Origin: Aminobacterium mobile DSM 12262
GTDB lineage: Bacteria; Synergistota; Synergistia; Synergistales; Aminobacteriaceae
DNA: 64,000 nucleotides
NCBI RefSeq assembly: GCF_000526395.1
Contig: NZ_JAFZ01000001.1
Span: 682,001 to 746,000 of the forward strand
Direction of reading: 5' to 3'
Below the pieces are notes generated by a model that worked only from the letters and a program-made list of their open reading frames with translations, had not been told where the DNA came from and did not search any database. The position numbers were made by a program, and so were the translations under genes. Position 1 is the first letter of the stretch; each line of letters opens with the position of its first letter. Below are positions 45,924 through 54,612 of this stretch, one piece after another.

Positions 45924-46873
45924 ATAATATAACAATGAAAAGCACGCGCGATGCCTATGGGGAAGCTTTAATCGAACTCAATACTATATATAATGATCTT
46001 GTAGTTGTGGATGGGGATGTAGGGTCGTCCACACGAAGTGCTTCTTTTAAAAAAGCAAACCCCAAACGATATGTGGATGTGGGGATTGCAGAGCAGGATA
46101 TGGTCCTTACGGCAGCAGGTCTTGCGTTGGCTGGTTTTAGAGTATATGTCTCATCTCTTGCTTCTTTTCTGGTAGGGCGAGCTTACGACGAGATACGAGA
46201 GACTATTGCTATCCCGGGACTGCCTGTAAAACTTATTGCTACTCATAGCGGAGTTACCGTTGGAGAAGATGGGGCTACTCATCAAATGCTTGAGGATATA
46301 GCACTTATGAGGGTATTGCCTGGTTTAGGAGTTCTTGCTCCTGCGGATTTTTATTCGGCTCGGGCTATCATTAAGATGGCGGCAGAGGTTAAACGCCCTA
46401 TATATATTCGTTTAGGGCGTTCAAAGTTACCGTTGCTGTATAAGGAAGATGACGTGGATTTTTCGTTGGGTGGCGGTAGGGTTTTAAAAGAGGGGACTGA
46501 AGTAACCATCTGTGCTTGTGGTATTATGGTGCACGAAGCTCTTAAAGCCGCGCGCATTTTGGCCCAACAGGACCTTTGCGCAGAAGTCATAGATTGTTAC
46601 AGCATCAGTCCCTTACCTGCTCAACAGATTCTAGAATCTATACATCGTACTGGTTGCTGTGTAGTGGCGGAAGAACATCTGGCTCATGGTGGATTGGGTG
46701 AGGCTATAGCTGGACTTGTGTGTCGCAGCTACCCTGTTCCTGTAAAGTTTGTAGCTGTAGATGACAAATTCGGACAGAGTGGGACGTCTGAAGAGCTACA
46801 GGAATATTATGGCCTTACGTCAAGTCAGATTGTCAGTGCAGCCGTGCAGGTGTGGACGATGCGCAGGAGGTAG
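45920..46873 (+). CDS. Transketolase, C-terminal subunit
   Basis: A 317-residue partner of the preceding gene, overlapping it by 4 bases (ATGA). Shows VDVGIAEQDMVLTAAGLALAG near 55-75 (pyrimidine-binding with catalytic Glu), LIATHSGVTVGEDGATHQMLEDIALMRVLPGLGVLAPAD near 110-150 and the C-terminal domain with VIDCYSISPLP and VVAEEHLAHGGLGEAIA. This is the pyrimidine-binding plus C-terminal part of transketolase. DXS-like relatives are longer and single-chain, so transketolase is preferred. Confidence 0.94.
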   Translation: MNNITMKSTRDAYGEALIELNTIYNDLVVVDGDVGSSTRSASFKKANPKRYVDVGIAEQDMVLTAAGLALAGFRVYVSSLASFLVGRAYDEIRETIAIPGLPVKLIATHSGVTVGEDGATHQMLEDIALMRVLPGLGVLAPADFYSARAIIKMAAEVKRPIYIRLGRSKLPLLYKEDDVDFSLGGGRVLKEGTEVTICACGIMVHEALKAARILAQQDLCAEVIDCYSISPLPAQQILESIHRTGCCVVAEEHLAHGGLGEAIAGLVCRSYPVPVKFVAVDDKFGQSGTSEELQEYYGLTSSQIVSAAVQVWTMRRR

Positions 46874-46875
46874 CA

Positions 46876-47571
46876 ATGGATATACGCCTGGCAGGAGTCT
46901 CTAAATACTTTCATCCCGACATTGTAGCCTTGGAAGATGCTTATCTTTCCATAGCACAAGGGGAGTTTGTCTACTTTGTAGGAACTACTGGCTCGGGGAA
47001 AACAACGCTAATGCGTCTCATTACCCGCGAGCTTATCCCAAGTAGAGGACAGATCACAGTAGGGGATAAGAACTTGCGAAAAATTCGCAACTCTCAGCTC
47101 CCTTATTTCCGGAGAAATATAGGGGTAGTCTTTCAAGATTTCAAACTCCTTCCTAATTTGACGGCATGGGAGAATGTTGCTTTTGTGCTCGAATCTATGG
47201 GTATGCCTTCCCGTATGGTAAAAGGTCGTACCGATGAAGTTATAGATCAGGTGGGGTTGTGGAGACGACGTTTTCTGTACCCCCCTCAGCTTTCAGGGGG
47301 AGAACAGCAACGGGTAGCTATTGCACGTGCCATGGCTAATTCGCCCTCTATTTTTATAGCTGACGAGCCGACTGGAAATCTCGATTTACATACGGCGGAA
47401 GACATTATGCGCCTCCTTCTATCTCTGAATGCTGCAGGAGCCACTGTTATTATGGCTACCCACGATCAATATCTGGTAGATGCCTATCGACAGAGGGTTA
47501 TAGAGCTCCATGAGGGCAGGATAGTTCGAGACGAAGAAAAAGGAGGGTATCTCATCGATGGCGAGCTTTAA
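46876..47571 (+). CDS. ftsE: Cell division ABC ATPase FtsE
   Basis: ATPase of the FtsEX complex, which controls septal peptidoglycan hydrolysis. About 231 residues: Walker [14 protein letters not shown] near 36-48, [21 protein letters not shown] (typical FtsE Q-loop region), signature [19 protein letters not shown], Walker [13 protein letters not shown] and [12 protein letters not shown] 46876 follows AGGAGG. ftsX follows with a 14-base overlap. Confidence 0.95.
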   Translation: MDIRLAGVSKYFHPDIVALEDAYLSIAQGEFVYFVGTTGSGKTTLMRLITRELIPSRGQITVGDKNLRKIRNSQLPYFRRNIGVVFQDFKLLPNLTAWENVAFVLESMGMPSRMVKGRTDEVIDQVGLWRRRFLYPPQLSGGEQQRVAIARAMANSPSIFIADEPTGNLDLHTAEDIMRLLLSLNAAGATVIMATHDQYLVDAYRQRVIELHEGRIVRDEEKGGYLIDGEL

Positions 47572-48442
47572 ATATACCTTACGTGATACCTTCAGGTTGA
47601 TTTTCCGCCATTGGGGATTGAGCCTTCTTACTCTTATTACCGCTTCTGCTGTCATATATCTCCTCGGCATGTCCAGCCTTTTCTCTCTTAATGTAAGGGC
47701 CATGGTTTCCCGTGTTGAAAGCGAACTCGTTGTTCAGGCGTACTTAAAAGAGGACAGTAAAATCCAGGAAACGGTGAATCAGATAAAAAAAATCCCTTAT
47801 GCAGCTCATGTGGTTTCTGTGTCTCCTGACGAGGCGCTAGAAAGATTGCGAGCCAAACTAGGCACTAAGGCGCGAGCTGTTACGTTGCTTGGCGAAAACC
47901 CTCTCCCTTGGAGTATAGAGATCAAGGTTAAACGAGCGGGGGATGTGGCTCCTTTGGTAAGGGAGATCACGTCTATGCCAGAAGTGGATGAGCTTGTTTA
48001 TGCTGGGAAACTGGCTGAAAAACTTTCTCGGATTTCTTTTTTAGTTTCGAAAATTTCCGTTGTCGTTCTGGGATTGGCTCTTGTTATTAGTGCTTTAGTG
48101 GTTTATAACACCATTCGTATATCTTTATATTCTCGAAAAGAAGAAATACAAGTGATGCTTTTAGTAGGAGCCACGAGAACCTATATTTCTCTTCCATTTG
48201 TGTTACAGGGGATGATTCTTGGTTCTATGGGAGCCTTGCTGGCAGTGCTTGCTGTCGCTGGTTCCTATTTTTCTGCTCAGGAGGCAATATTGACAACCCT
48301 TCCCTTTATCCACCTGGTTTCTAACCATGATTTTTTGTTGCGTTTTTATCTCCTGCTCGTCGGGATTGGAACAACTCTTGGGTGGATTTGCAGTTGGTTT
48401 GCAGTCAGTCGTTTCGTTCGGGAGGCTGGGAAACCTCTTTAG
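47558..48442 (+). CDS. ftsX: Cell division protein FtsX
   Basis: Membrane partner of FtsE, 294 residues. One N-terminal helix (LSLLTLITASAVIYLLGMSSLF), a periplasmic loop of about 120 residues that engages the hydrolase activator (VESELVVQAYLKEDSKIQETVNQIKKIPYAAHVVSVSPDEALERLRAKLG), and three C-terminal helices with the MacB/FtsX-like VYNTIRISLYSRKEEIQVMLLVGATRTYISLPFVLQGMILGSMGALLA. AAAGGAGGG precedes ATG 47558. The next gene encodes the likely EnvC-type partner. Confidence 0.94.
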   Translation: MASFKYTLRDTFRLIFRHWGLSLLTLITASAVIYLLGMSSLFSLNVRAMVSRVESELVVQAYLKEDSKIQETVNQIKKIPYAAHVVSVSPDEALERLRAKLGTKARAVTLLGENPLPWSIEIKVKRAGDVAPLVREITSMPEVDELVYAGKLAEKLSRISFLVSKISVVVLGLALVISALVVYNTIRISLYSRKEEIQVMLLVGATRTYISLPFVLQGMILGSMGALLAVLAVAGSYFSAQEAILTTLPFIHLVSNHDFLLRFYLLLVGIGTTLGWICSWFAVSRFVREAGKPL

Positions 48443-48541
48443 TCTGGAGGGATTAGAAGCTTCGACAGGGGGTGCGATTACAGCTGGTTGCTTGGCAGGG
48501 AAACCCCTTTAAATGGAGAGATCGGAAGGGAGGATGTACAA

Positions 48542-49768
48542 TTGAGGAGCTTCACAAAAAGGTGCTTATTAGGTATCCTTCTAGCGGTTTCCTGTTTTTT
48601 CTCCTTCCCTTCTTTGTGTGCATGGTCGGCTCCAGATGTTGCGGAGTTAGACCAGCAGATTGCGGCCGAAGAGAATCGCATAAAAATAATAGAGCGTCAA
48701 ACAGCTCACTATGAGCAGCTTATTAAAAAAACTGGGCAAAGGGAACAAGGGGTTTTATCTCAAATTACCCAGTATGACCAGCAAAAACAGAAAGCTGAAC
48801 GAGAAATAAAGCTTTTGGAACTCAAACAAGCCAGGGCTCAGAATAGAATTAAGGAATTACAAGGAAATATTAAAAAGACTGATGCCCAAATAGAGGAAAT
48901 AAAAGGGTATCTTAGGGATCGTTTTGTCGCTATTTATAAATATGGTGGCATGGCAGAGCTAGACCTTCTCCTCACTGCTTCTACGGCGCATGAAGCAATG
49001 GCCACGTCCTTATTACTAGGGAAAATAGCTCGTGAAGATGAGCGCATGGTTGACTCTCTTTCGGAGAGTAGAGAAAAACTGGAAGCTGCGAAAAAAGAAT
49101 TAGAAGAACAGAGAGCTCTTTTAGTAGCCCAGGAAAAGAAACTCCGGTCTGAGCGAGAAAAGTACAAGGCAGAAATAAAAAAACGGAACGACCTGTTAGC
49201 TTCATTACGAAAAGAAAAGGCTCTTCATGAAAAAGCTGCTCGGGAATTGCAACAAGCTCAGGAAGAGATAGGGAACACCATTAAAAATCTTATGAGAAAG
49301 AAACAGGAAATTATTGCTCGTGAAAGAGAAAATCGAGATAAAAATAAATCTCATTTTGGCAATATAACGTACATGCCCTCAGGAGGGCGGTTAGGATGGC
49401 CGGTACGAGGAGAGATTTCTGAACCTTTTGGGAAACGAGTACATCCTGTTTTTAAAACTACGAGTATGCATACAGGTATAGATATTCGAGCTCCAGGAGG
49501 GACCCCGGTCCAAGCAGCTGGGCCAGGAGAGATTTTGTATGTAGGGTGGCTTAGGGGATATGGACAGGTTGTTATTATCGATCATGGAAACTTACTCAGC
49601 ACTGTCTATGCACATCTTGCTAATGCGACAGTAGAAGAGGGACAAGGGGTTTCTCGTGGTCAGGTGATAGGGCATGTAGGAAATACTGGCGTTACTACAG
49701 GGTATCATCTTCATTTTGAAGTACGAGTTAACGGAGATGCGCGGGATCCTATGCGTTATTTGCGGTAA
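48542..49768 (+). CDS. EnvC-like coiled-coil M23 peptidase/hydrolase activator
   Basis: About 408 residues with a signal peptide (~1-29). Residues ~35-285 form long coiled coils (LDQQIAAEENRIKIIERQTAHYEQL, SREKLEAAKKELEEQRALLVAQ), the FtsX-binding part of EnvC. The C-terminal LytM/M23 domain (~305-408) has EPFGKRVHPVF, HTGIDIRAPGG and TTGYHLHFEV, so the zinc ligands that E. coli EnvC has lost appear intact. It may be an active endopeptidase as well as a partner of FtsEX. TTG 48542 is chosen: GGAAGGGAGG sits just upstream and it gives a clean signal peptide. The 99 bases after ftsX hold nothing recognisable. Confidence 0.9.
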   Translation: MRSFTKRCLLGILLAVSCFFSFPSLCAWSAPDVAELDQQIAAEENRIKIIERQTAHYEQLIKKTGQREQGVLSQITQYDQQKQKAEREIKLLELKQARAQNRIKELQGNIKKTDAQIEEIKGYLRDRFVAIYKYGGMAELDLLLTASTAHEAMATSLLLGKIAREDERMVDSLSESREKLEAAKKELEEQRALLVAQEKKLRSEREKYKAEIKKRNDLLASLRKEKALHEKAARELQQAQEEIGNTIKNLMRKKQEIIARERENRDKNKSHFGNITYMPSGGRLGWPVRGEISEPFGKRVHPVFKTTSMHTGIDIRAPGGTPVQAAGPGEILYVGWLRGYGQVVIIDHGNLLSTVYAHLANATVEEGQGVSRGQVIGHVGNTGVTTGYHLHFEVRVNGDARDPMRYLR

Positions 49769-49801
49769 AAAAGACATGGCGAAGGGAAAAGGAGCACAGG
49801 T

Positions 49802-51016
49802 TTGAGCATGTGGAAAAAATCAAGGGGCGTTCTGTTTGGGCTAATACTAGGAGTTGTTTTAACAGGTGCATTTCTGGGGGCTGGTGGTGCCTCAGAAATA
49901 GAGGATATTGTTCGTTTTGTCCCATTTAAATTGGAGAACCTGTGGCTCATGAAGCAGGCAAGGGCCATTATAGAAACCTATCAGGTGGATAGCGGAGAGA
50001 AACCTGTGGAAGAGACGAAGCTCGTCTATGGGGCTATGAAAGGTTTTGTACAAGCGTATGGAGATCCATATACTCGTTTTGTTGACCCAGAAGAACTCAA
50101 AGAAGAAGAAATAGAAATGGAAGGCGAGTATGGTGGATTGGGTATCTATCTAGGTCACAGAGACGGTAAAACTCTTGTTATCAGCCCTATAGAGGGAACA
50201 CCAGCTGATCGTGTCGGTCTTAAGCCTGGAGATGAGATCGTTAAAATTGGCGATGAAGTGATTATAGGTTGGGAATCACAGCAGGTTGTTAAAAAATTGA
50301 GAGGACCGGCGGGAACGTCAGTAACTATTTGGGTACGCCGAGATAAAGAAGATAAACTTTTGCGCTTCGATATTCAAAGAGAGAATATAAAGCTTTTTTC
50401 TGTTCGTTCTGAGATGATCGATAAAGATACAGGCTATATCCGTATCTCTCAGTTCAAGCAGAAAACTGGAGAGGAAGTAAAAAACGCCATTATTGATCTA
50501 GAGCAGAAGGGCGCAAAGGGACTTATAGTGGATTTGCGCAATAATGGCGGAGGCCTTTTAAGTGCGGCTGTCGATGTGAGTGACCTCTTCTTGGACGGAG
50601 GGCTCGTAGTCAGCATGGAAGGGCGGGTAGATCGTGCGAATGACAAACTTTATGCAAAGCCGGGGCAACAAACAACCCTTCCCCTCGTAGTGTTGATAAA
50701 TGAGGGGAGTGCCAGTGCCTCCGAAATTGTGGCTGGAGCCTTAATGGATCGGCAAAGAGCTATTCTCGTAGGGAAAAAGAGTTTTGGAAAGGGATCAGTG
50801 CAAACGCTCTTTAATCTCTCAGATGGGTCTGGTCTCTACGTGACTATCGCTAGATATCATACTCCATCGGGTGTTACTATAGATCATGTAGGATTAACTC
50901 CGCAACTTACTGTGGAGGGGGAGTATAACCCTGATCGTAAAAAAGATCCTCAGTTAAAACGAGCTATAGAAGAGCTTGCTAAAATTGAAAAAGGAACATC
51001 TTCTTTTTTGAAATGA
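49802..51016 (+). CDS. C-terminal processing serine peptidase (S41, CtpA/Prc-like)
   Basis: A 404-residue envelope protease. N-terminal hydrophobic segment (GVLFGLILGVVLTGAFLGAGGA), a PDZ domain at ~95-180 (GGLGIYLGHRDGKTLVISPIEGTPADRVGLKPGDEIVKIGDE), then the S41 core: GYIRISQFKQKTGEEVKNAI, LIVDLRNNGGGLLSAAVDVSDLFL, the nucleophile in NEGSASASEIVAGAL and the Lys in KKSFGKGSVQT. It cuts proteins at the C-terminus in the periplasm. TTG 49802 has GGAG seven bases upstream. In the same cluster as the EnvC-like gene, it may limit hydrolase levels (inference). Confidence 0.94.
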   Translation: MSMWKKSRGVLFGLILGVVLTGAFLGAGGASEIEDIVRFVPFKLENLWLMKQARAIIETYQVDSGEKPVEETKLVYGAMKGFVQAYGDPYTRFVDPEELKEEEIEMEGEYGGLGIYLGHRDGKTLVISPIEGTPADRVGLKPGDEIVKIGDEVIIGWESQQVVKKLRGPAGTSVTIWVRRDKEDKLLRFDIQRENIKLFSVRSEMIDKDTGYIRISQFKQKTGEEVKNAIIDLEQKGAKGLIVDLRNNGGGLLSAAVDVSDLFLDGGLVVSMEGRVDRANDKLYAKPGQQTTLPLVVLINEGSASASEIVAGALMDRQRAILVGKKSFGKGSVQTLFNLSDGSGLYVTIARYHTPSGVTIDHVGLTPQLTVEGEYNPDRKKDPQLKRAIEELAKIEKGTSSFLK

Positions 51017-51029
51017 TTTGGAGGCCAGT

Positions 51030-51929
51030 ATGACTAAAAAGAGAGTAAAGAGGAGGCCCAAGGGGCTCTTCTTACTCCTGTTCGGTGGGATAGCGTTGAG
51101 TGTTGCTATTTTAGCGATGGTGGGGAGGAGCACTCCACAACAGGAACATGTGGAGGTTTCTCGAGAGCCATACCCTGAAATAGTCTGTGAGAAACAAAAG
51201 GATCGAAGTACTCCTCCCCACCATACAACTCAACCTGAGCCTGAGCCCCAAGTTGAGTCATGTCCCCTTTTAGCCATTGTCATTGATGACTTTGGTTATT
51301 CTTACTCTTTAGCTCAAAAAGTAGCTGCTATTGATTTGCCTGTAACATGGGCTATAATTCCCTATCGGCCCCATAGTCAGGAGACAGTGAAGCTTGCTGT
51401 ATCCAGAGGGGTTCCTTATCTTGTACACATGCCTATGGAAGCTATTATAGATAAGGGGAAAGGGGATTTTCTCATAGGAGTGTCTATGTCGGCTCCTGCG
51501 GTTAAAAAGGCAGTGCAGGATGTTTTCCAAGCTTTCCCTGAAGCTGTGGGGATGAATAACCATAGAGGATCTAAAGCTACTAGTGACCCACATGTTATGG
51601 AAGCTGTAATGGAAGCCTTAGTGCCTTTAGGAAAAGTCTTTATAGATAGTCGAACATCAGCGGCGTCTGTTGCATATAAGACTGCTTTAAAATTTCAGGT
51701 TCCAACAGCCTACAACTCGGTTTTTCTCGATCATGAAAAAGATATAAGGTTTATGAGAGAGCAGTTCAATCGAGCAGTAACTATAGCGAAACGAAGGGGA
51801 TGGGTTGTGGCTATTTGTCATAATAGACCTGATACTATCCCTTTTTTACAAGAGCTTCACGATTCTGAAATAAACGATGTAAAATTTGTGACCGTTCCAG
51901 AGTTACTTGGTGTTCAAACGGCACGATGA
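51030..51929 (+). CDS. Divergent polysaccharide deacetylase (YibQ/DUF610 family)
   Basis: About 299 residues: one N-terminal membrane helix (LFLLLFGGIALSVAILAMVG), a Pro-rich linker, and a catalytic-fold domain from ~80: LLAIVIDDFGYSYSLAQKVAAIDLPVTWAIIPYRPHSQETVKLA, YLVHMPMEA, GMNNHRGSKATSDPHVMEAVMEAL and IDSRTSAASVA. This is the divergent deacetylase family found next to envC in E. coli (yibQ), and the same gene order holds here. True deacetylase activity is not established for the family. ATG 51030 follows GGAGG. Confidence 0.9.
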   Translation: MTKKRVKRRPKGLFLLLFGGIALSVAILAMVGRSTPQQEHVEVSREPYPEIVCEKQKDRSTPPHHTTQPEPEPQVESCPLLAIVIDDFGYSYSLAQKVAAIDLPVTWAIIPYRPHSQETVKLAVSRGVPYLVHMPMEAIIDKGKGDFLIGVSMSAPAVKKAVQDVFQAFPEAVGMNNHRGSKATSDPHVMEAVMEALVPLGKVFIDSRTSAASVAYKTALKFQVPTAYNSVFLDHEKDIRFMREQFNRAVTIAKRRGWVVAICHNRPDTIPFLQELHDSEINDVKFVTVPELLGVQTAR

Positions 51930-51942
51930 GGAGGCCTTGAAA

Positions 51943-53229
51943 GTGAAAGGACGAGTAGAGATTATTATAGGAGCCCAATGGGGGGACGAAGGGAAAGGAA
52001 GAGTGGTAGATGCCCTTGGGAATCGGGTTGAAGTTTTTGCCCGATATCAAGGTGGTGCCAACGCTGGGCATACAGTTATAGTTGAGGGAGAGAAATATGT
52101 CTTCCATCTCTTGCCTTCCGGAATGCTTTATCCCTGTAAGCTTTGTGCCATAGGAAACGGCGTGGTTGTTGATCCAGAACAGCTTCTACAGGAGCTTTCC
52201 ACTCTCCAGGAGCAAGGAAAAGACAGGGCTCGACTTATTATTAGCGGGTCTGCTCATGTTGTTATGCCTTATCATAAAATTCTCGATAAAGCTGAGGAAC
52301 AGTTCCGTGGAAAAGGTAAAAAAATTGGTACCACAGGTAGGGGTATCGGCCCTTGTTATGTAGATAAATTTAATAGATGTGGTATTCGTATAGAAGATCT
52401 TCTAAACGCTGATGTTCTTCGAGACAAGCTCTCTTTCAACCTTGATGCTAAAAACCTCTTGCTAACGAAAGTTTATGGAACTGAACCAGTAGCTTTTGAT
52501 GAAGTCTATAGCAAAGCTTTAGCGTGGGGGCAGAGTTTAGCTCCTTATGTAGCAGATGTCTCTTTAGCTCTGCATGAAGCTATTACATCGGGGAAGGGTG
52601 TTTTGCTGGAAGGGGCTCAGGGAACCCTTCTGGATGTGGATCATGGGACGTATCCTTTTGTAACGAGCTCCTCTCCCATTGCTGCTGGCGGATGTGTAGG
52701 CCTTGGTGTTGGTCCGTCAGATGTGGACCGAGTTATTGGGGTAGTAAAAGCTTATTGTACTCGAGTTGGAGAAGGCCCCTTTACTACGGAAGATTTAGGT
52801 GATGATGGGACTCGGCTGAGAGAGCGAGGAGGAGAGTTTGGTGCTACTACCGGACGCCCGAGACGATGTGGTTGGCTCGATATGGTAGCACTGAGATATG
52901 CAGCAAGAGTCAATGGCATGGGAGCTATAGCTTTAACGAAGCTTGATGTTCTTACAGGATTCGACAAAATTAAAGTCTGCACAGAGTATGAGATAGAAGG
53001 TAAAAAATACGAACATTTCATGACCAATACCGCGTTACTCGAGAAGGCTGAACCAGTGTACACTCTCATGGATGGCTGGAAAGAAGATATTTCTAAGTGC
53101 AGGTCTTTTGATGAACTTCCTGTGGCTGCCCAGAAATACGTAGAGTATATAGAGAAAGAGGCTCAGGTTCCAGTGCAGCTTATAGGAGTAGGTCCTGACA
53201 GAGATCAGACAATAATTAGGGGGTTGTAA
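51943..53229 (+). CDS. purA: Adenylosuccinate synthetase PurA
   Basis: First committed step from IMP to AMP. The ~428-residue product has EIIIGAQWGDEGKGRVVDALG near the start (GTP-binding GDEGKG), RYQGGANAGHTV, GTTGRGIGPCYVDKFNR near 130, GVLLEGAQGTLLDVDHGTYPFVTSS near 215 and GEFGATTGRPRRCGWLD near 295. GTG 51943 is chosen (10 bases after GAGGAGG, and it gives the family length); TTG 51937 is also possible. The deacetylase gene ends 14 bases before. Confidence 0.96.
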   Translation: MKGRVEIIIGAQWGDEGKGRVVDALGNRVEVFARYQGGANAGHTVIVEGEKYVFHLLPSGMLYPCKLCAIGNGVVVDPEQLLQELSTLQEQGKDRARLIISGSAHVVMPYHKILDKAEEQFRGKGKKIGTTGRGIGPCYVDKFNRCGIRIEDLLNADVLRDKLSFNLDAKNLLLTKVYGTEPVAFDEVYSKALAWGQSLAPYVADVSLALHEAITSGKGVLLEGAQGTLLDVDHGTYPFVTSSSPIAAGGCVGLGVGPSDVDRVIGVVKAYCTRVGEGPFTTEDLGDDGTRLRERGGEFGATTGRPRRCGWLDMVALRYAARVNGMGAIALTKLDVLTGFDKIKVCTEYEIEGKKYEHFMTNTALLEKAEPVYTLMDGWKEDISKCRSFDELPVAAQKYVEYIEKEAQVPVQLIGVGPDRDQTIIRGL

Positions 53230-53247
53230 GCGCTGTCCACACTTCTC

Positions 53248-53697
53248 GTGGATATACATTTTTGCTCCGTTAATGATTGTGATGAAATATATGAGCTTGA
53301 AAGAAAAAAAGGCGGACCTTTTTGGCCTCAAAATATAATATATGAAGATCTTTCCAGCGGGCTGTCTGTATATATGGCGGCTCGCTGGAAAAGTCTTATG
53401 GTTGCGTTTCTTGTCCTCTCGCGGGAAAAGAATTTTTTTGTACTTACCAACCTCTATGTGGCTACCTCTTTCCGGCGAAAGGGAATAGCTTCTCAGCTTA
53501 TTCTTTCATCTGGCGAGTTTTGTGTTCATGAAGGATATAATTGTTTAAGACTTCATGTTCGAGAAGATAATGGACCAGCACGTAGACTCTATGAAAATTT
53601 AGGTTTTTCCCTTATAGGAACAATAAAAAATTATTACGAAGATACGGGCACAGCTTTCTATATGGAAAAACGCCTGCCATTTCTCACCTCGTCTTAA
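53248..53697 (+). CDS. GNAT N-acetyltransferase, RimI-like
   Basis: A 149-residue acetyl-CoA-dependent acetyltransferase. LTNLYVATSFRRKGIASQLILSSGEF near 73-98 is the acetyl-CoA pyrophosphate-binding motif (R-x-x-G-x-A), and CLRLHVREDNGPARRLYENLGFSLIGTIKNYYEDTGTAFYMEK is the RimI-type motif B with N and Y. It likely modifies a protein N-terminus (RimI acetylates ribosomal protein S18), though other GNAT substrates are possible. GTG 53248 lacks a clear ribosome site; the preceding in-frame stop limits alternatives to CTG 53233. Confidence 0.83.
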   Translation: MDIHFCSVNDCDEIYELERKKGGPFWPQNIIYEDLSSGLSVYMAARWKSLMVAFLVLSREKNFFVLTNLYVATSFRRKGIASQLILSSGEFCVHEGYNCLRLHVREDNGPARRLYENLGFSLIGTIKNYYEDTGTAFYMEKRLPFLTSS

Positions 53698-53732
53698 AAA
53701 GTTATAGTTTTCTTATGAGAAAAGATTAGAGT

Positions 53733-53829
53733 TATAATTTTAATATGAATTATGGAGGGTACCTTGGTGACGTTATTCATAAAAATGCCCTCTTTTTTTA
53801 CATTCAAGAGGACAAATGCCAGCCTTTAG
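53733..53829 (+). other. Possible small transcript or leader with tiny reading frame
   Basis: A perfect TATAAT at 53733-53738 is followed by GGAGGG (53754-53759) and TTG at 53764, which would open a 21-codon frame ending before 53830. A weak hairpin (CCTCTT...AAGAGG) lies within. No protein family is recognisable and the -35 region is poor, so this may be chance. Confidence 0.2.
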
Positions 53830-53864
53830 GCTATGAAAAAAGAGCGTTTTATGACTCCTTCCCA

Positions 53865-53901
53865 ATAACAAAAAGGCTTTCAGGGAAGAGCCCTGAAAGC
53901 C
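53865..53901 (-). terminator. Rho-independent terminator downstream of tRNA-Val
   Basis: On the minus strand GGCTTTCAGGG pairs with CCCTGAAAGCC (53891-53901 with 53875-53885), a five-base loop, followed by TTTTTGTTATT. It begins 14 bases after the tRNA 3' end. Confidence 0.92.
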
Positions 53902-53914
53902 AGTAACCATCACT

Positions 53915-53989
53915 TGGTGGGCGACACAGGGTTCGAACCTGTGACCTCTTCCGTGTGAAGGAAGCGCTCTTCCACTGAGCTAGTCACCC
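53915..53989 (-). tRNA. tRNA-Val (anticodon CAC)
   Basis: Seventy-five bases fold into a complete cloverleaf: acceptor GGGTGAC/GTCGCCC, D arm GCTC...GAGC, anticodon stem CTTCC/GGAAG with loop TTCACAC (anticodon CAC, reads GUG), T arm ACAGG/CCTGT with TTCGAAC, discriminator A and an encoded CCA. It stands alone with its own promoter and terminator. A second Val tRNA for the other codons must lie elsewhere. Confidence 0.97.
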
Positions 53990-54001
53990 ATAACAAGGGG
54001 T

Positions 54002-54030
54002 ATTATAGCTTTCCCAAAGAATTATTTCAA
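54002..54030 (-). promoter_or_regulatory. Promoter of the tRNA-Val gene
   Basis: On the minus strand TTGAAA (54030-54025) and TATAAT (54007-54002) are 17 bases apart, an almost ideal sigma-70 promoter ending 12 bases before the tRNA 5' end. Confidence 0.88.
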
Positions 54031-54097
54031 CCCTGTGAAATTCCTTTTCTAATGTGTAATGTGTGTTGTATAATATTTTACACAGGGGTGATATTGT

Positions 54098-54541
54098 ATG
54101 GTTGACCTGTCTATTATAGGCAAAGCTTCAGATTTATGGACCTATTGGGGTTTTGAAAGCTGGTCCTTCGACCATATGCAAGGAGTATCACGCCGGGTTG
54201 CTTTCGTTAAGGATAGCATTCTTGGCGAAATAGGCCGTTATTATGCTTATGACTTTATTATTTGGATTCATAATGGTTGCACCGATGCTGAATATATCTT
54301 CGCAAATTGGGAACCTCTCCCCGATGTTATGACACAACGTTTTGTCTTCTTAGAACCTTTCCCCTCCTTTGATAAAAAAATCAAAACTTTTTTTTGGGGT
54401 TTTAAGGGGTATTTGGAGCTTTATTCTTATACTCCGCTTGCTCCTTGGAATTCTAAAATCAAAGACCTCGCTCCTCTGGTGAATAAAGCTCAAGAGTTAG
54501 AGGGTTCTTTGTGCCAAGGGGGTGATGATATTAAAAAATAA
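54098..54541 (+). CDS. Aromatic-rich protein of unknown function
   Basis: A 147-residue soluble protein with no signal peptide. It is unusually rich in Trp, Tyr and Phe (LWTYWGFESWSFDHM, FIIWIHNGCTDAEYIFANWEPL, TFFWGFKGYLELYSYTPLAPW). No motif or family recognised. ATG 54098 has AGGGGTGAT upstream; a TATAAT at 54069-54074 could be the -10, without a good -35. It lies alone between the tRNA and cstA, 72 bases before the latter. Confidence 0.6.
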   Translation: MVDLSIIGKASDLWTYWGFESWSFDHMQGVSRRVAFVKDSILGEIGRYYAYDFIIWIHNGCTDAEYIFANWEPLPDVMTQRFVFLEPFPSFDKKIKTFFWGFKGYLELYSYTPLAPWNSKIKDLAPLVNKAQELEGSLCQGGDDIKK

Positions 54542-54612
54542 AATAGTTTTCCCAGCTTTTATATATCTATTGGATCTATAGGAGAGTCATATTTTAATAG
54601 GAGGTGAAAGAA

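Noticed and set aside
48443-48541. Small overlapping frames between ftsX and the EnvC-like gene
   Set aside because: They overlap ftsX or the EnvC signal peptide in other frames and lack plausible ribosome sites.
53865-54100. Integration site or mobile element next to tRNA-Val
   Set aside because: The terminator and promoter of the tRNA are intact and I found no integrase, no duplicated tRNA end and no flanking repeat.
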